A DNA stretch of 64,000 nt from Breznakiella homolactica (lineage in GTDB: Bacteria > Spirochaetota > Spirochaetia > Treponematales > Breznakiellaceae), in the NCBI RefSeq assembly GCF_016616095.2, contig NZ_CP067089.2, positions 2,728,001 to 2,792,000 on the forward strand. Reading direction: 5' to 3'. Made by a program: the position numbers and the translations under genes. The first letter of the stretch is position 1. Every line of letters begins with the position of its first letter. Below are positions 16,769 to 23,794 of the stretch, piece after piece. Below the pieces are notes generated by a model. The model made no database searches. It had not been told where the DNA came from and worked only from the letters and a program-made list of their open reading frames with translations.

Positions 16769-18522
16769 CGCCGGCTGTCCCCGCTTTCCTGGTCGGCCTT
16801 TCCCGAGTCATCAAAGGACTCTATTATTGAACTGAGGGTCGCTTCGGTTTCCGCGGCGTTTTCCCCGAGCAGGAAGGCGATTTTCTGGACCACCGCCAGG
16901 TTTTTTGAAATGACCTTCCGGGCCTGGGAGACGACCCGGTCCTTGCGAACCCAGGGGGCGGTAACATCCTGGAAAACCCCGCCGGCGAATTCTCCCCGTT
17001 CGATTCCAAAAATCGTGGCGTGGAAAATCCGCCGGTCCAGTTTGATATCCTTGTCCAGGGCGGGCGCGCCGTTGAGCACATCCCGGAAGTACCGGTGGAA
17101 GGGCACCATCTTATCGAGTTCCGCGCCTTCGAGTCCGGGCTTTGCCTCCCAGAGTTCTTCGGCGTCGCCGCCGATAAGTTTTACAAAGTTGCGGTTGCAT
17201 TCCACGATCCTGAGGTCCTTGTCGACGATGACCACCCCGCTGGGGATAGCCCGGATGAGGCCGTTGGCTTTTTTCTGGGCCAGCTTCCGCATATAGGAAA
17301 CACACATCTCCTGTTCGGCCTTGCCGCTGACCATGGCCCGGGCAAAATCACGGCAGGTATCGTAGCCGCAGCCGCCGCAGTTGAGTTCGTCCTCACGGCT
17401 GTATTTGCCAGTCCGGCGCAGGGCTCCGGCGATTTCTTCCGCCGACGGTTCGGTCTCCCGGATCGGTTTCATGTACCAGGTATTGGAAATATCCGGCGAC
17501 GGCCCGGTGTAAATTTCCGGAGCGTCTTCTGCGTAGGAAAAAACCGAAAGCCGTTTCCTGATGGTTCCGGTCCGGCTCCGTACCCGGGGACCGTTGATAC
17601 AGCCCCCGGCGCAGGCAAGCAGTTCCAGGAATACGGGAGCGTCCAGTTCCGTCTCGGACAGTTCCTTCAGAGCCCGGTCGATTTCGCCGATACCGGAAAA
17701 CGCCATGTACCGTACCCCCGGAGGAATCGAATACCGCTTAACCGCGGCGATCATGCCGCCGTCCATGGGATACAGCGCGCCCTTTCCCGCCCGTTCGGGG
17801 ATAAACGCGGCCTCGTCCGCCGGGCTGATGATTTCCGGCAGGATACCCTTTTCACCAAACCAGATTTCCAGATCCCTGAAGTCGATAACCGCCTCCACCA
17901 GATCCCGGTGCAGGTCCGACTCCCGTTTCTTTGAAATACAGGGACCGATAAAAACAACCGCTATATCATTGCCGTATAAGGCCTTAAGTTCCTCCGCGTG
18001 GGCCATCAGAGGCGAATGGAAATCCGTTACGCCGCTGCCGAAGGCCCCCTGGTATTTTTTTACGTACTCCACCACCGTGGGACATGCCGAAGAAATCAGC
18101 ACCTTCGGGAATTTCCCTCCCCTATCTTCGTCCCGGACGGTCAGCTCCCGGGCAACCTGCCGCGCCACCAGATCAGCCCCGCGGGCCGTCTCCGACACTC
18201 CCCAGAATCCGAGTTTTTTCAGCGCCCCGGCGAGTTTACCCGGCGCGATACCGGAAAACTCCGACGCAAACGCCGGGGCCACCGACGCAATAACCCGCCG
18301 GCCGGACTCCAGGAGCAGTTTTGCCCGGGGAAGATCGTTCCGCACACGCTTCGCGCCCACGGGACAGACCTCGACACAGTGGCCGCAGAGGACACACAGC
18401 TCCGGCACGACCGCCGCGCGGCCCCCTTCAACCTTAATCGCCTTAACGGTACATTCCCGCAGGCATTTATAGCAATCCTGGCATTCGGCCTTTTCGGTAT
18501 AAACGGGATTAAGCAAATCCAT
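16765..18522 (-). CDS. sensory [FeFe] hydrogenase with Fe-S and PAS domains (HydS-like)
   Basis: A 585-residue protein. Two [4Fe-4S] motifs lie at ~14-24 and 43-53, followed by an H-cluster domain with L1 SSACPTV (144-150), L2 GPCISKKRE and L3 ELLACAGGCINGP. A further four-Cys Fe-S motif (LNCGGCGYDTC...C) and a PAS domain (P-S-G-V-V-I-V-D-K-D-L-R-I-V-E-C-N) follow. The cysteine that relays protons in catalytic enzymes is Ala here. That change and the PAS tail are hallmarks of group C/sensory hydrogenases such as Thermotoga HydS. It probably senses H2 and signals to the overlapping phosphatase gene. No membrane segment. Confidence 0.93.
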   Translation of the reverse strand: MDLLNPVYTEKAECQDCYKCLRECTVKAIKVEGGRAAVVPELCVLCGHCVEVCPVGAKRVRNDLPRAKLLLESGRRVIASVAPAFASEFSGIAPGKLAGALKKLGFWGVSETARGADLVARQVARELTVRDEDRGGKFPKVLISSACPTVVEYVKKYQGAFGSGVTDFHSPLMAHAEELKALYGNDIAVVFIGPCISKKRESDLHRDLVEAVIDFRDLEIWFGEKGILPEIISPADEAAFIPERAGKGALYPMDGGMIAAVKRYSIPPGVRYMAFSGIGEIDRALKELSETELDAPVFLELLACAGGCINGPRVRSRTGTIRKRLSVFSYAEDAPEIYTGPSPDISNTWYMKPIRETEPSAEEIAGALRRTGKYSREDELNCGGCGYDTCRDFARAMVSGKAEQEMCVSYMRKLAQKKANGLIRAIPSGVVIVDKDLRIVECNRNFVKLIGGDAEELWEAKPGLEGAELDKMVPFHRYFRDVLNGAPALDKDIKLDRRIFHATIFGIERGEFAGGVFQDVTAPWVRKDRVVSQARKVISKNLAVVQKIAFLLGENAAETEATLSSIIESFDDSGKADQESGDSRR

Positions 18523-18524
18523 AA

Positions 18525-18791
18525 TTACGCGGAAACCTCATCTCTCTTTTTCAGCAGATCCTGGAGCACAATGGGCGTAACATGCCGGTATACGGTTCCG
18601 TCGATGATCACAATGGGACCATCCTTGCACAGACCCTCGCAGAGGGTACCGGAAATTTCTGCGGAAGAAAATTTTCCGATGTTTTCACCGTCGGACATCA
18701 TCCGCTGTATCAGCTCCGCGTTCAGCCCGTTGCCCCGGGAAAAACACGAACTTCCCATACATATCTGTATTGAACAAACCCCATCAGCCAT
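18525..18791 (-). CDS. thioredoxin-like [2Fe-2S] protein, first gene of hydrogenase operon
   Basis: An 88-residue protein with the Cys pattern CMGSSC and CEGLC of NuoE-like [2Fe-2S] ferredoxins; V-C-S-I-Q-I-C opens the fold. It starts with a GGAGCAAC ribosome site just after a strong promoter and ends 2 bp before the sensory hydrogenase gene. It is probably an electron carrier or structural partner for that protein. A second such protein precedes the catalytic hydrogenase, so each hydrogenase may have its own. Confidence 0.9.
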   Translation of the reverse strand: MADGVCSIQICMGSSCFSRGNGLNAELIQRMMSDGENIGKFSSAEISGTLCEGLCKDGPIVIIDGTVYRHVTPIVLQDLLKKRDEVSA

Positions 18792-18818
18792 ACGTTGCTC
18801 CTTTTTCAGGATACGATC

Positions 18819-18847
18819 AATATATAAAATTATATCGATAAAGTCAA
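18819..18847 (-). promoter_or_regulatory. sigma-70 promoter of the hydrogenase operon
   Basis: On the minus strand, TTGACT (18842-18847), 17-bp spacer and TATATT (18819-18824), 28 bp before the ATG at 18791. Both boxes are close to consensus, and the surrounding sequence is AT-rich. Confidence 0.8.
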
Positions 18848-18880
18848 CACGATATGCGGGGGAGCACCGGGTCTGACAAT

Positions 18881-19017
18881 CCGGAAAGCACCCGTGTTTA
18901 CCGGTACTGCGGGTCCTGTCGTATAAAAAGGGGATTGGCTCCTCAGCGGCCTGCGGCCTCGAAAGTCGTTTTATACAACAGACCCGGCGTTACCGTTACG
19001 GCCCGGGTGCTTTCCGG
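18881..19017 (+). repeat. nested hairpin repeat, copy A3 (inner stem partly deleted)
   Basis: Outer stem 18881-18894/19004-19017, 14 bp perfect (CCGGAAAGCACCCG). Inner stem reduced to 18917-18928/18969-18980. The left arm continues with AGGGGATTG, whose complement is missing on the right, so the right arm has lost about 10 nt including the last CT of the loop. The loop core GCTCC..GGCC-TGC-GGCC..TCGAAAGTCG is intact. Confidence 0.85.
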
Positions 19018-19167
19018 CTTAACCGTCCCGGTACTGCCCGGTTGCGCGGGCTGCTCCCCCTCGCTCCGAAGGTTTGTGCCACAGGTGACACAAACGCTTC
19101 TGCGCTGCCCCCTCTTCGAGTCCCCGGCTAGTCCCTATGTCAAAGCGCCCGCATCATACCAGAGAAG

Positions 19168-19318
19168 CAGCAGCGAAGCATGGTGCCATAATGGTAACGC
19201 GGGGTGCCGGAGAATATGGGGTATGAGCGACTTTCGAGGCCGCAGGCCGACGAGGAGCCATACCCCATATTCCCCGGCAGGACCCCCGGACCCGGTAAAA
19301 CACCATGCTTCGCTGCTG
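19168..19318 (-). repeat. nested hairpin repeat, copy A4 (full, opposite orientation)
   Basis: Outer stem 19168-19185/19301-19318, 18 bp perfect. Inner stem 19206-19225/19259-19278, 20 bp with one mismatch. 33-nt loop 19226-19258 in the reverse sense (AGCGACTTTCGAGG start). Spacers GGTAACGCGGGGT and CAGGACCCCCGG. It faces A3 head to head in the hydS operon/rplM intergenic region. Confidence 0.9.
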
Positions 19319-19529
19319 AATACCGGCATAATGTATGCGCCTTGACATGGGGACCCCTTTCATGGGATTATTCACTATTGCTCTATAAGCATATCATCCG
19401 CTGATGCCAATCCGGATGAAGGTATTTTCAGTCCGGTGGACTGGAAACCCGGACCGCCGCATGGGTTTTAACCGTTACAAAAAATCCGTCCGGCTTCGGT
19501 AAAACTTAGTAACTTGAGTAAGGTATAGT

Positions 19530-19958
19530 ATGAAAACTGTATTCGTTAAACCCGCGGAAGTGGAACGGAAATGGTTTGTGATCGACGCCGAAGGAAAAGT
19601 CCTCGGCAGAGTCGCAGCCAAAGCCGCGTCCATTGTACGGGGTAAAGAAAAACCCATATTTGCCCCGCACCAGGAAGTGGGTGATTATGTGGTGGTTATA
19701 AATGCCGATAAAATTGCCGTCACCGGCCGCAAAGCGCAGCAGAAGATGTACTACCGGCACACCGGTTACGTCGGCGGATTAAAGGCGGTTAACTTCGAAA
19801 AGCAGATTGCACGCCATCCCGCGTCGCCCCTGGAACTGGCTATCAAGGGAATGCTCCCCAAGGGGCCCCTGGGCCGCAAACTGCTCAAGAATGTAAAGGT
19901 GTATGCGGGGTCTGATCACCCCCATGCTGCTCAGAATCCCCAGGCTATCGAACTGTAA
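19530..19958 (+). CDS. rplM: 50S ribosomal protein L13
   Basis: 142 residues, the normal length. It shows the L13 landmarks W-F-V-I-D-A-E-G-K-V-L-G-R-V-A-A near the start, Y-Y-R-H-T-G-Y-V-G-G and G-M-L-P-K-G-P-L-G-R. It binds early in 50S assembly. The S9 gene follows after 15 bp, the usual rplM-rpsI operon. The 5' side holds two hairpin repeats and no clear -35/-10 pair. Confidence 0.98.
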   Translation: MKTVFVKPAEVERKWFVIDAEGKVLGRVAAKAASIVRGKEKPIFAPHQEVGDYVVVINADKIAVTGRKAQQKMYYRHTGYVGGLKAVNFEKQIARHPASPLELAIKGMLPKGPLGRKLLKNVKVYAGSDHPHAAQNPQAIEL

Positions 19959-19973
19959 TGAAGAGGTGATAAG

Positions 19974-20366
19974 GTGATAAAAAATCTCGGTATCGGAACA
20001 GGAAGAAGGAAAACCTCCGTTGCCCGGGTATATATTCGGGACGGTAACGGAAAAATCGTGATTAACGGCAAAGAGCTGAATCAGTATTTTCCCCAGGGCG
20101 AGCATGCCATGATGGTGCGCCAGCCCCTGATGGTCACTTCCAGTGAAAACAAATACGATATTCTCATTAATGTATACGGCGGCGGTATCAACGGCCAGGC
20201 CGGCGCCTGCCTGCACGGCCTTTCCCGGGCTCTGTGCCAGGTGGACCAGACCAATTATACCGCGCTGCGGAGCAATGGATACCTGACCCGGGATCCTCGT
20301 ATGGTGGAACGGAAAAAATACGGCCAGGCCGGCGCACGCAAGCGCTTCCAGTTCTCCAAGCGCTAA
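19974..20366 (+). CDS. rpsI: 30S ribosomal protein S9
   Basis: 130 residues with the conserved G-T-G-R-R-K-T-S-V-A-R-V start and the C-terminal K-Y-G-Q-A-G-A-R-K-R-F-Q-F-S-K-R, whose basic tail reaches the P-site tRNA. The start codon is GTG at 19974, placed 7 nt after AGAGGTGA; no ATG in frame lies nearby. recX follows after 23 bp. Confidence 0.98.
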   Translation: MIKNLGIGTGRRKTSVARVYIRDGNGKIVINGKELNQYFPQGEHAMMVRQPLMVTSSENKYDILINVYGGGINGQAGACLHGLSRALCQVDQTNYTALRSNGYLTRDPRMVERKKYGQAGARKRFQFSKR

Positions 20367-20389
20367 AACAGCTCTATCGTTTACGTACC

Positions 20390-21001
20390 ATGACGGTACT
20401 GTCTTTCAAACAGGGAACCGATCCGGAGGTCCTGCGAATAGGGCTTTCGGACGGTTCTTTATTTTCCCTGCGTATCATCTATTTGCCCAGCCATCTCCAG
20501 GACAGCACTCTTTTTAACCCCGAATCAGAACTATCCGAATCCCAGGAAGAAGCCCTCCGTTTCGCGTCCCGGTGCTTCCGGGCGGAAAAAGCCGCCCTGA
20601 GCCTCGTTTCGCGGGCGGAACAGTGCTGTTTTGGTATCACCCGGAAGCTGGAACAGCGGGGTCACTCCCGGGAGTGCACCGCGGCTGTTATCGGGCATCT
20701 TTCCGGTTTAGGCATTATCGATGACCGCCGTTTCGCGGAACGGCTGATCCGTTCCCGGATCTCCGGCGGAGATAGCCCCCTAAAAATGGCGAATGCCCTA
20801 TGCCGCCGGGGAATACCCCAGCGCCAGGCATGGGAAGCGGTACGTTCATCCATGGATTCCGATACGGAAATGGAACTTTTGACGCTATTTCTCAAAAAAA
20901 AGAAATTAGATATCCAAGACGAGGCACAATCTGTAAAATACCGGCTGAAAGCCGAGAAATTCTCAAAAAGTGTGATAGACTGTTATTTTGAGCAGAAATA
21001 A
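20390..21001 (+). CDS. recX: RecX family regulator of RecA
   Basis: A 203-residue protein with RecX-type three-helix repeats: KLEQRGHSRECTAAVIGHLSGLGIIDDRRFAERLI is the classic central repeat, followed by G-D-S-P-L-K-M-A-N-A-L-C-R-R-G-I. RecX binds RecA filaments and limits recombination and the SOS response. The frame can be read back to 20234 inside rpsI, but the ATG at 20390 after the rpsI stop is the natural start. Its place behind rpsI rather than beside recA is unusual. No strong ribosome site is visible, so coupling to rpsI is likely. Confidence 0.88.
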   Translation: MTVLSFKQGTDPEVLRIGLSDGSLFSLRIIYLPSHLQDSTLFNPESELSESQEEALRFASRCFRAEKAALSLVSRAEQCCFGITRKLEQRGHSRECTAAVIGHLSGLGIIDDRRFAERLIRSRISGGDSPLKMANALCRRGIPQRQAWEAVRSSMDSDTEMELLTLFLKKKKLDIQDEAQSVKYRLKAEKFSKSVIDCYFEQK

Positions 21002-21075
21002 TTATGATTTTATTGAGCAATTATTACAAATTTTATGTTTAACATACTAGTCATGTATGATATACTCATATTAAT

Positions 21076-21098
21076 ATGATAAATGTAATATTTGTCAT
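21076..21098. promoter_or_regulatory. 23-bp palindromic operator candidate
   Basis: An imperfect palindrome, ATGATAAAT-N5-ATTTGTCAT (about 18 of 23 positions symmetric), 37 bp before the start of the HTH-receiver gene in an AT-rich stretch (21000-21120). It may be the binding site of that regulator. TATGATATACT at 21056-21066 could serve as -10. Confidence 0.4.
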
Positions 21099-21134
21099 AC
21101 GATAAATTAATGAGTTACAGCGCTGGGGGAGATT

Positions 21135-21758
21135 ATGGCCAAGAACGAACGTAAGATAAGAATTTTCTCGGCCCTTGAGGTTGCAAATATTTGCGGTGTG
21201 GTAAACCAGACCGCAATCAACTGGATACGGAACGGTCATCTTAAGGCGTTTACCACGCCAGGCGGTCAATACCGGGTCTATGCTGAGGATCTGTCTTCTT
21301 TCTTGGATAAGCGGGGCATGCGGATTCCCGATGAAGTTACCAATATTCTTAAACGTGATATTGATTGGGATACCATGCTCATTGTCGATGACGACCGCGA
21401 GTTAAACGATCTCCTTAAACGGTGGGTGGAAAAAAAACTGCCCAAGTACCGGATTATTCAGGCCTATGACGGTTTTGAGGCGGGAAAGGAACTCATAGCT
21501 TCAAAACCAGGGTTCATTATTCTCGATATTGACCTGCCCGGAATTGACGGCTACGAATTGTGCCGGAAAATCAAGGAAGATCCTTCCTTAGGGAAACCTT
21601 TTGTAATCATAATTACCGGCCTCGATATCCCCAAGGAACGGAAGGATGTTATTTCCAACTGGGCCGACGCGTATCTGGCCAAACCGCTGAATTTCAACAG
21701 CCTTGCCAGTGAAATACTCGAACTGGAAAAAAAGGTCGTCGAGAAAGCTTATATCTGA
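21135..21758 (+). CDS. response regulator with N-terminal excisionase-like HTH and C-terminal receiver
   Basis: 207 residues. The N-terminus (about 8-60) is a MerR/excisionase-type helix-turn-helix: FSALEVANICGVVNQTAINWIRNGHL, then the wing F-T-T-P-G-G-Q-Y-R-V. From ~77 on there is a receiver domain with the acidic pocket VDDD, phospho-acceptor Asp in LDIDLPGIDG, Thr in IITG and Lys in LAKPL. This domain order is the reverse of most response regulators. The HTH probably binds DNA and phosphorylation probably changes that binding. No kinase is adjacent. A palindrome lies just upstream. Confidence 0.88.
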   Translation: MAKNERKIRIFSALEVANICGVVNQTAINWIRNGHLKAFTTPGGQYRVYAEDLSSFLDKRGMRIPDEVTNILKRDIDWDTMLIVDDDRELNDLLKRWVEKKLPKYRIIQAYDGFEAGKELIASKPGFIILDIDLPGIDGYELCRKIKEDPSLGKPFVIIITGLDIPKERKDVISNWADAYLAKPLNFNSLASEILELEKKVVEKAYI

Positions 21759-21778
21759 CAGCGGAATCCTGCGGTTTT

Positions 21779-22072
21779 ATGGAACATAAAAAATCGGGCG
21801 CCTGCGCTTTTTTCGCGGTCGTCAGCGGCACTGTCCAGGGAGTAGGATTCAGGTATTCTGCGTTTACCGAAGCCCGCAGACAGGGTCTCTGCGGATGGGT
21901 ACGCAATACCAGCGACGGAACCGTGGAGGTTTTTGCCCAGGGCCCCAAAGAAAAAACCGAAGCCTTTCTCCGGTGGCTCAGACACGGCCCGCCGGGCGCC
22001 CGGGTAGAATCGCTGCACCACGAAGCAAGGAACATTGACCGCCGATACAGCTCATTCACCATTGATTACTGA
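21779..22072 (+). CDS. acyP: acylphosphatase
   Basis: 97 residues with the catalytic GTVQGVGFRYSAFTEARRQGLCGWVRN segment, split here as G-x-V-Q-G-V-G-F-R-Y (phosphate-binding loop with Arg) and G-W-V-R-N (catalytic Asn). It hydrolyses carboxyl-phosphate bonds such as acetyl phosphate and carbamoyl phosphate in the cytoplasm. It begins 20 bp after the HTH-receiver gene, in an operon-like position. A short inverted repeat CAGCAGG-gta-CCTGCTG (22073-22089) follows the stop, without a T-run. Confidence 0.95.
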   Translation: MEHKKSGACAFFAVVSGTVQGVGFRYSAFTEARRQGLCGWVRNTSDGTVEVFAQGPKEKTEAFLRWLRHGPPGARVESLHHEARNIDRRYSSFTIDY

Positions 22073-22203
22073 CAGCAGGGTACCTGCTGCATTGTCCGGA
22101 TAGGACTAGCCCCGGAACCCGGCGTCACAATTTTCCAGAAAAATCACCGCATCCAGCCCCCTGTCAAAGTCAGGGCAACCGCAGTGTATACGGAGAAATG
22201 TAT

Positions 22204-22311
22204 AAAAGTATGGTGTGAAAAAGCGGAGCGGGGTGTCAGATGAAAAGAAATACCGCTTTGCGGATATTTTTTTCATCTGACGGGCCCCTCAGAATGTTCC
22301 TCCATACTTCT
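22204..22311. repeat. nested hairpin repeat, copy B2 (alternative inner module)
   Basis: Inner hairpin 22235-22256/22260-22281 containing the same ATGAAAAGAAATACCGC core as B1, with four mismatched or wobble positions. The base of the stem is GTCAG/CTGAC here and GTCAC/GTGAC in B1, a paired change. Outer arms AAAAGTATGG (22204-22213) and CCATACTTCT (22302-22311). The rest of 22073-22410 has no gene. Confidence 0.7.
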
Positions 22312-22402
22312 TTACCGTTATACACATGTATACTGCGGCTGCCCTGCAAGCCCGTTATTGACAAGCCATAGGGTTTCCGGTAGAGTAAAAATCCCGTAAG
22401 GT

Positions 22403-22495
22403 CCACCGAAGCGGCCGTTGTATAACGGTATTACCCGAGCTTCCCAAGCTCGTGACGCGGGTTCGACTCCCGTCGGCCGCTTCGGTGGGCTTTTT
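22403..22495 (+). terminator. terminator formed by tRNA leader-trailer pairing
   Basis: CCACCGAA before the tRNA (22403-22410) pairs with TTCGGTGG after it (22481-22488), extending the acceptor stem to 15 bp. GC and a T-run (22491-22496) follow. The T-run overlaps the stop end of the convergent luxS. Confidence 0.75.
22411..22481 (+). tRNA. tRNA-Gly, anticodon CCC
   Basis: Acceptor GCGGCCG/CGGCCGC, D arm with TTGTATAACGGTATTACC, anticodon stem CGAGC/GCTCG with loop TTCCCAA (anticodon CCC), T arm with GGTTCGACTCC, discriminator T at 22481. The CCA end is not encoded. It reads GGG, a codon that is frequent in this GC-rich window. The leader and trailer pair with each other (see terminator). 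Confidence 0.95.
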
Positions 22496-22971
22496 TATTT
22501 GGGGTACTCCAGCCTGTCCGGCCCGGGGTTCCCGATAACTTCACCGTACCTGCCGGCTTCCCACTTTGCCATATCCAGATTCTGTTCCTGCCAGTTCCCG
22601 CATTCCGCGGCTGCGGCTCCCGGAATGGGCCCCTCAAAAGCAAGAATCCATCGAATCATTTCGGAAAGAAGCGGAAGAATGTCCCGGGATTCCAGATCCC
22701 CTTCGAGAATAAGATAAAACCCGGTCCTGCACCCCATGGGGCCGAAATAGACCACCCGGCCGGACCAATCCGGATGGGACCGGAGAAAGGTTGCCCCCAG
22801 GTGCTCAATCGTATGCAGGGCCGGCATATCCATCACCGGCTCGTTGTTGGGTTCCTTAAAACGGAGATCAAAAGTCGTAAGCAGGGTTTCCCCGAAACGG
22901 TCCTTCCGGGAAACATACACACCGGGTTTGAGCCGCAGGTGATCAATCTGAAAACTGGCGATTTTTTCCAT
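22495..22971 (-). CDS. luxS: S-ribosylhomocysteine lyase
   Basis: 158 residues. The metal-binding HTIEH motif, the GPMGCRTG segment with the catalytic Cys, and ECGN (third metal ligand) are all present. It cleaves S-ribosylhomocysteine to homocysteine and the AI-2 precursor DPD. It lies 10 bp after mtnN, which makes its substrate, so the pair recycles S-adenosylhomocysteine and may produce AI-2. Other members of the methyl cycle are not in the window. The stop lies within the tRNA terminator on the other strand. Confidence 0.97.
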   Translation of the reverse strand: MEKIASFQIDHLRLKPGVYVSRKDRFGETLLTTFDLRFKEPNNEPVMDMPALHTIEHLGATFLRSHPDWSGRVVYFGPMGCRTGFYLILEGDLESRDILPLLSEMIRWILAFEGPIPGAAAAECGNWQEQNLDMAKWEAGRYGEVIGNPGPDRLEYPK

Positions 22972-22981
22972 TGGTAAGTCC

Positions 22982-23692
22982 TTAAGAATCCCGCACTATC
23001 CGGCGGACAATTTCGCTGGAATGCTTGGAAGCCACCGGGAGAAATTCGTCAAAGGTGACCGGAGATTCCGTACCCGCGATATCCGAAAGCGCCCTGATGA
23101 TAAGCGAGGGAACTGAAAACATGGAGCAGGCGTGGGCAATGGCGGCGCCTTCCATTTCAACGGCGCACATAGCGGGAAAAAGCTTTCTTGCTTCGGCGAT
23201 CCGCTCCGGTTCGTGCATAAATACGTCCCCGGAACCGATAAGCCCCCGGACGTGGGTGAATTCCCTGGGAAGTGTCCCTTCCGCTTTGAGGCTGTCCACG
23301 GCGCTTTCGGCTCGGTTGATAAGGTCCGCAGGAACCGGAAAAATTTCCGGGCAGCCGGGAACCTGGCCCATCTTATAACCGAATGCGGTCACGTCCACAT
23401 CGTGGTACACCAGCCCATTGGAAATAACCGCGTCCCCGAAATTCAGGCTGGGATCTATTCCTCCGGCGGAACCGGTATTGATAACGAAATCGGGGGCGAA
23501 TTCCGTAACAAGCAGGGCACAGCCTACCGCGGCGTTGACTTTTCCGATGCCGCACCGCAGGAGAACCACCGCTTTTTTCTCGAGGTTTCCGCTGATGAAT
23601 TCAAACTGGCCGACGGTTTTTGCCACCGCGCCTTCCATGGCGGAACGCAGAAGCGCGACTTCGTCTTCCATAGCTCCAATAATACCGATCAT
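22982..23692 (-). CDS. mtnN: 5'-methylthioadenosine/S-adenosylhomocysteine nucleosidase
   Basis: A 236-residue enzyme that removes adenine from S-adenosylhomocysteine and methylthioadenosine. It has the opening M-I-G-I-I-G-A-M-E-D-E, the phosphorylase-fold G-S-A-G-G-I, the substrate Glu in MEGAAIAHA and the catalytic Asp in RALSDIAG. A frame extends to a TTG at 23704, but GGAGGTG overlaps that start and lies just before the ATG at 23692, so 23692 is chosen. It feeds luxS directly downstream. Confidence 0.96.
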   Translation of the reverse strand: MIGIIGAMEDEVALLRSAMEGAVAKTVGQFEFISGNLEKKAVVLLRCGIGKVNAAVGCALLVTEFAPDFVINTGSAGGIDPSLNFGDAVISNGLVYHDVDVTAFGYKMGQVPGCPEIFPVPADLINRAESAVDSLKAEGTLPREFTHVRGLIGSGDVFMHEPERIAEARKLFPAMCAVEMEGAAIAHACSMFSVPSLIIRALSDIAGTESPVTFDEFLPVASKHSSEIVRRIVRDS

Positions 23693-23794
23693 GGGCACCT
23701 CCAACGAAAAATATAGCCCATGCGCGGCAAAACCGCAATTGCCGGACAGCGGCGCTGCGATGGGGAATACTTCGGAATAAGGGAGGTGATTCTT

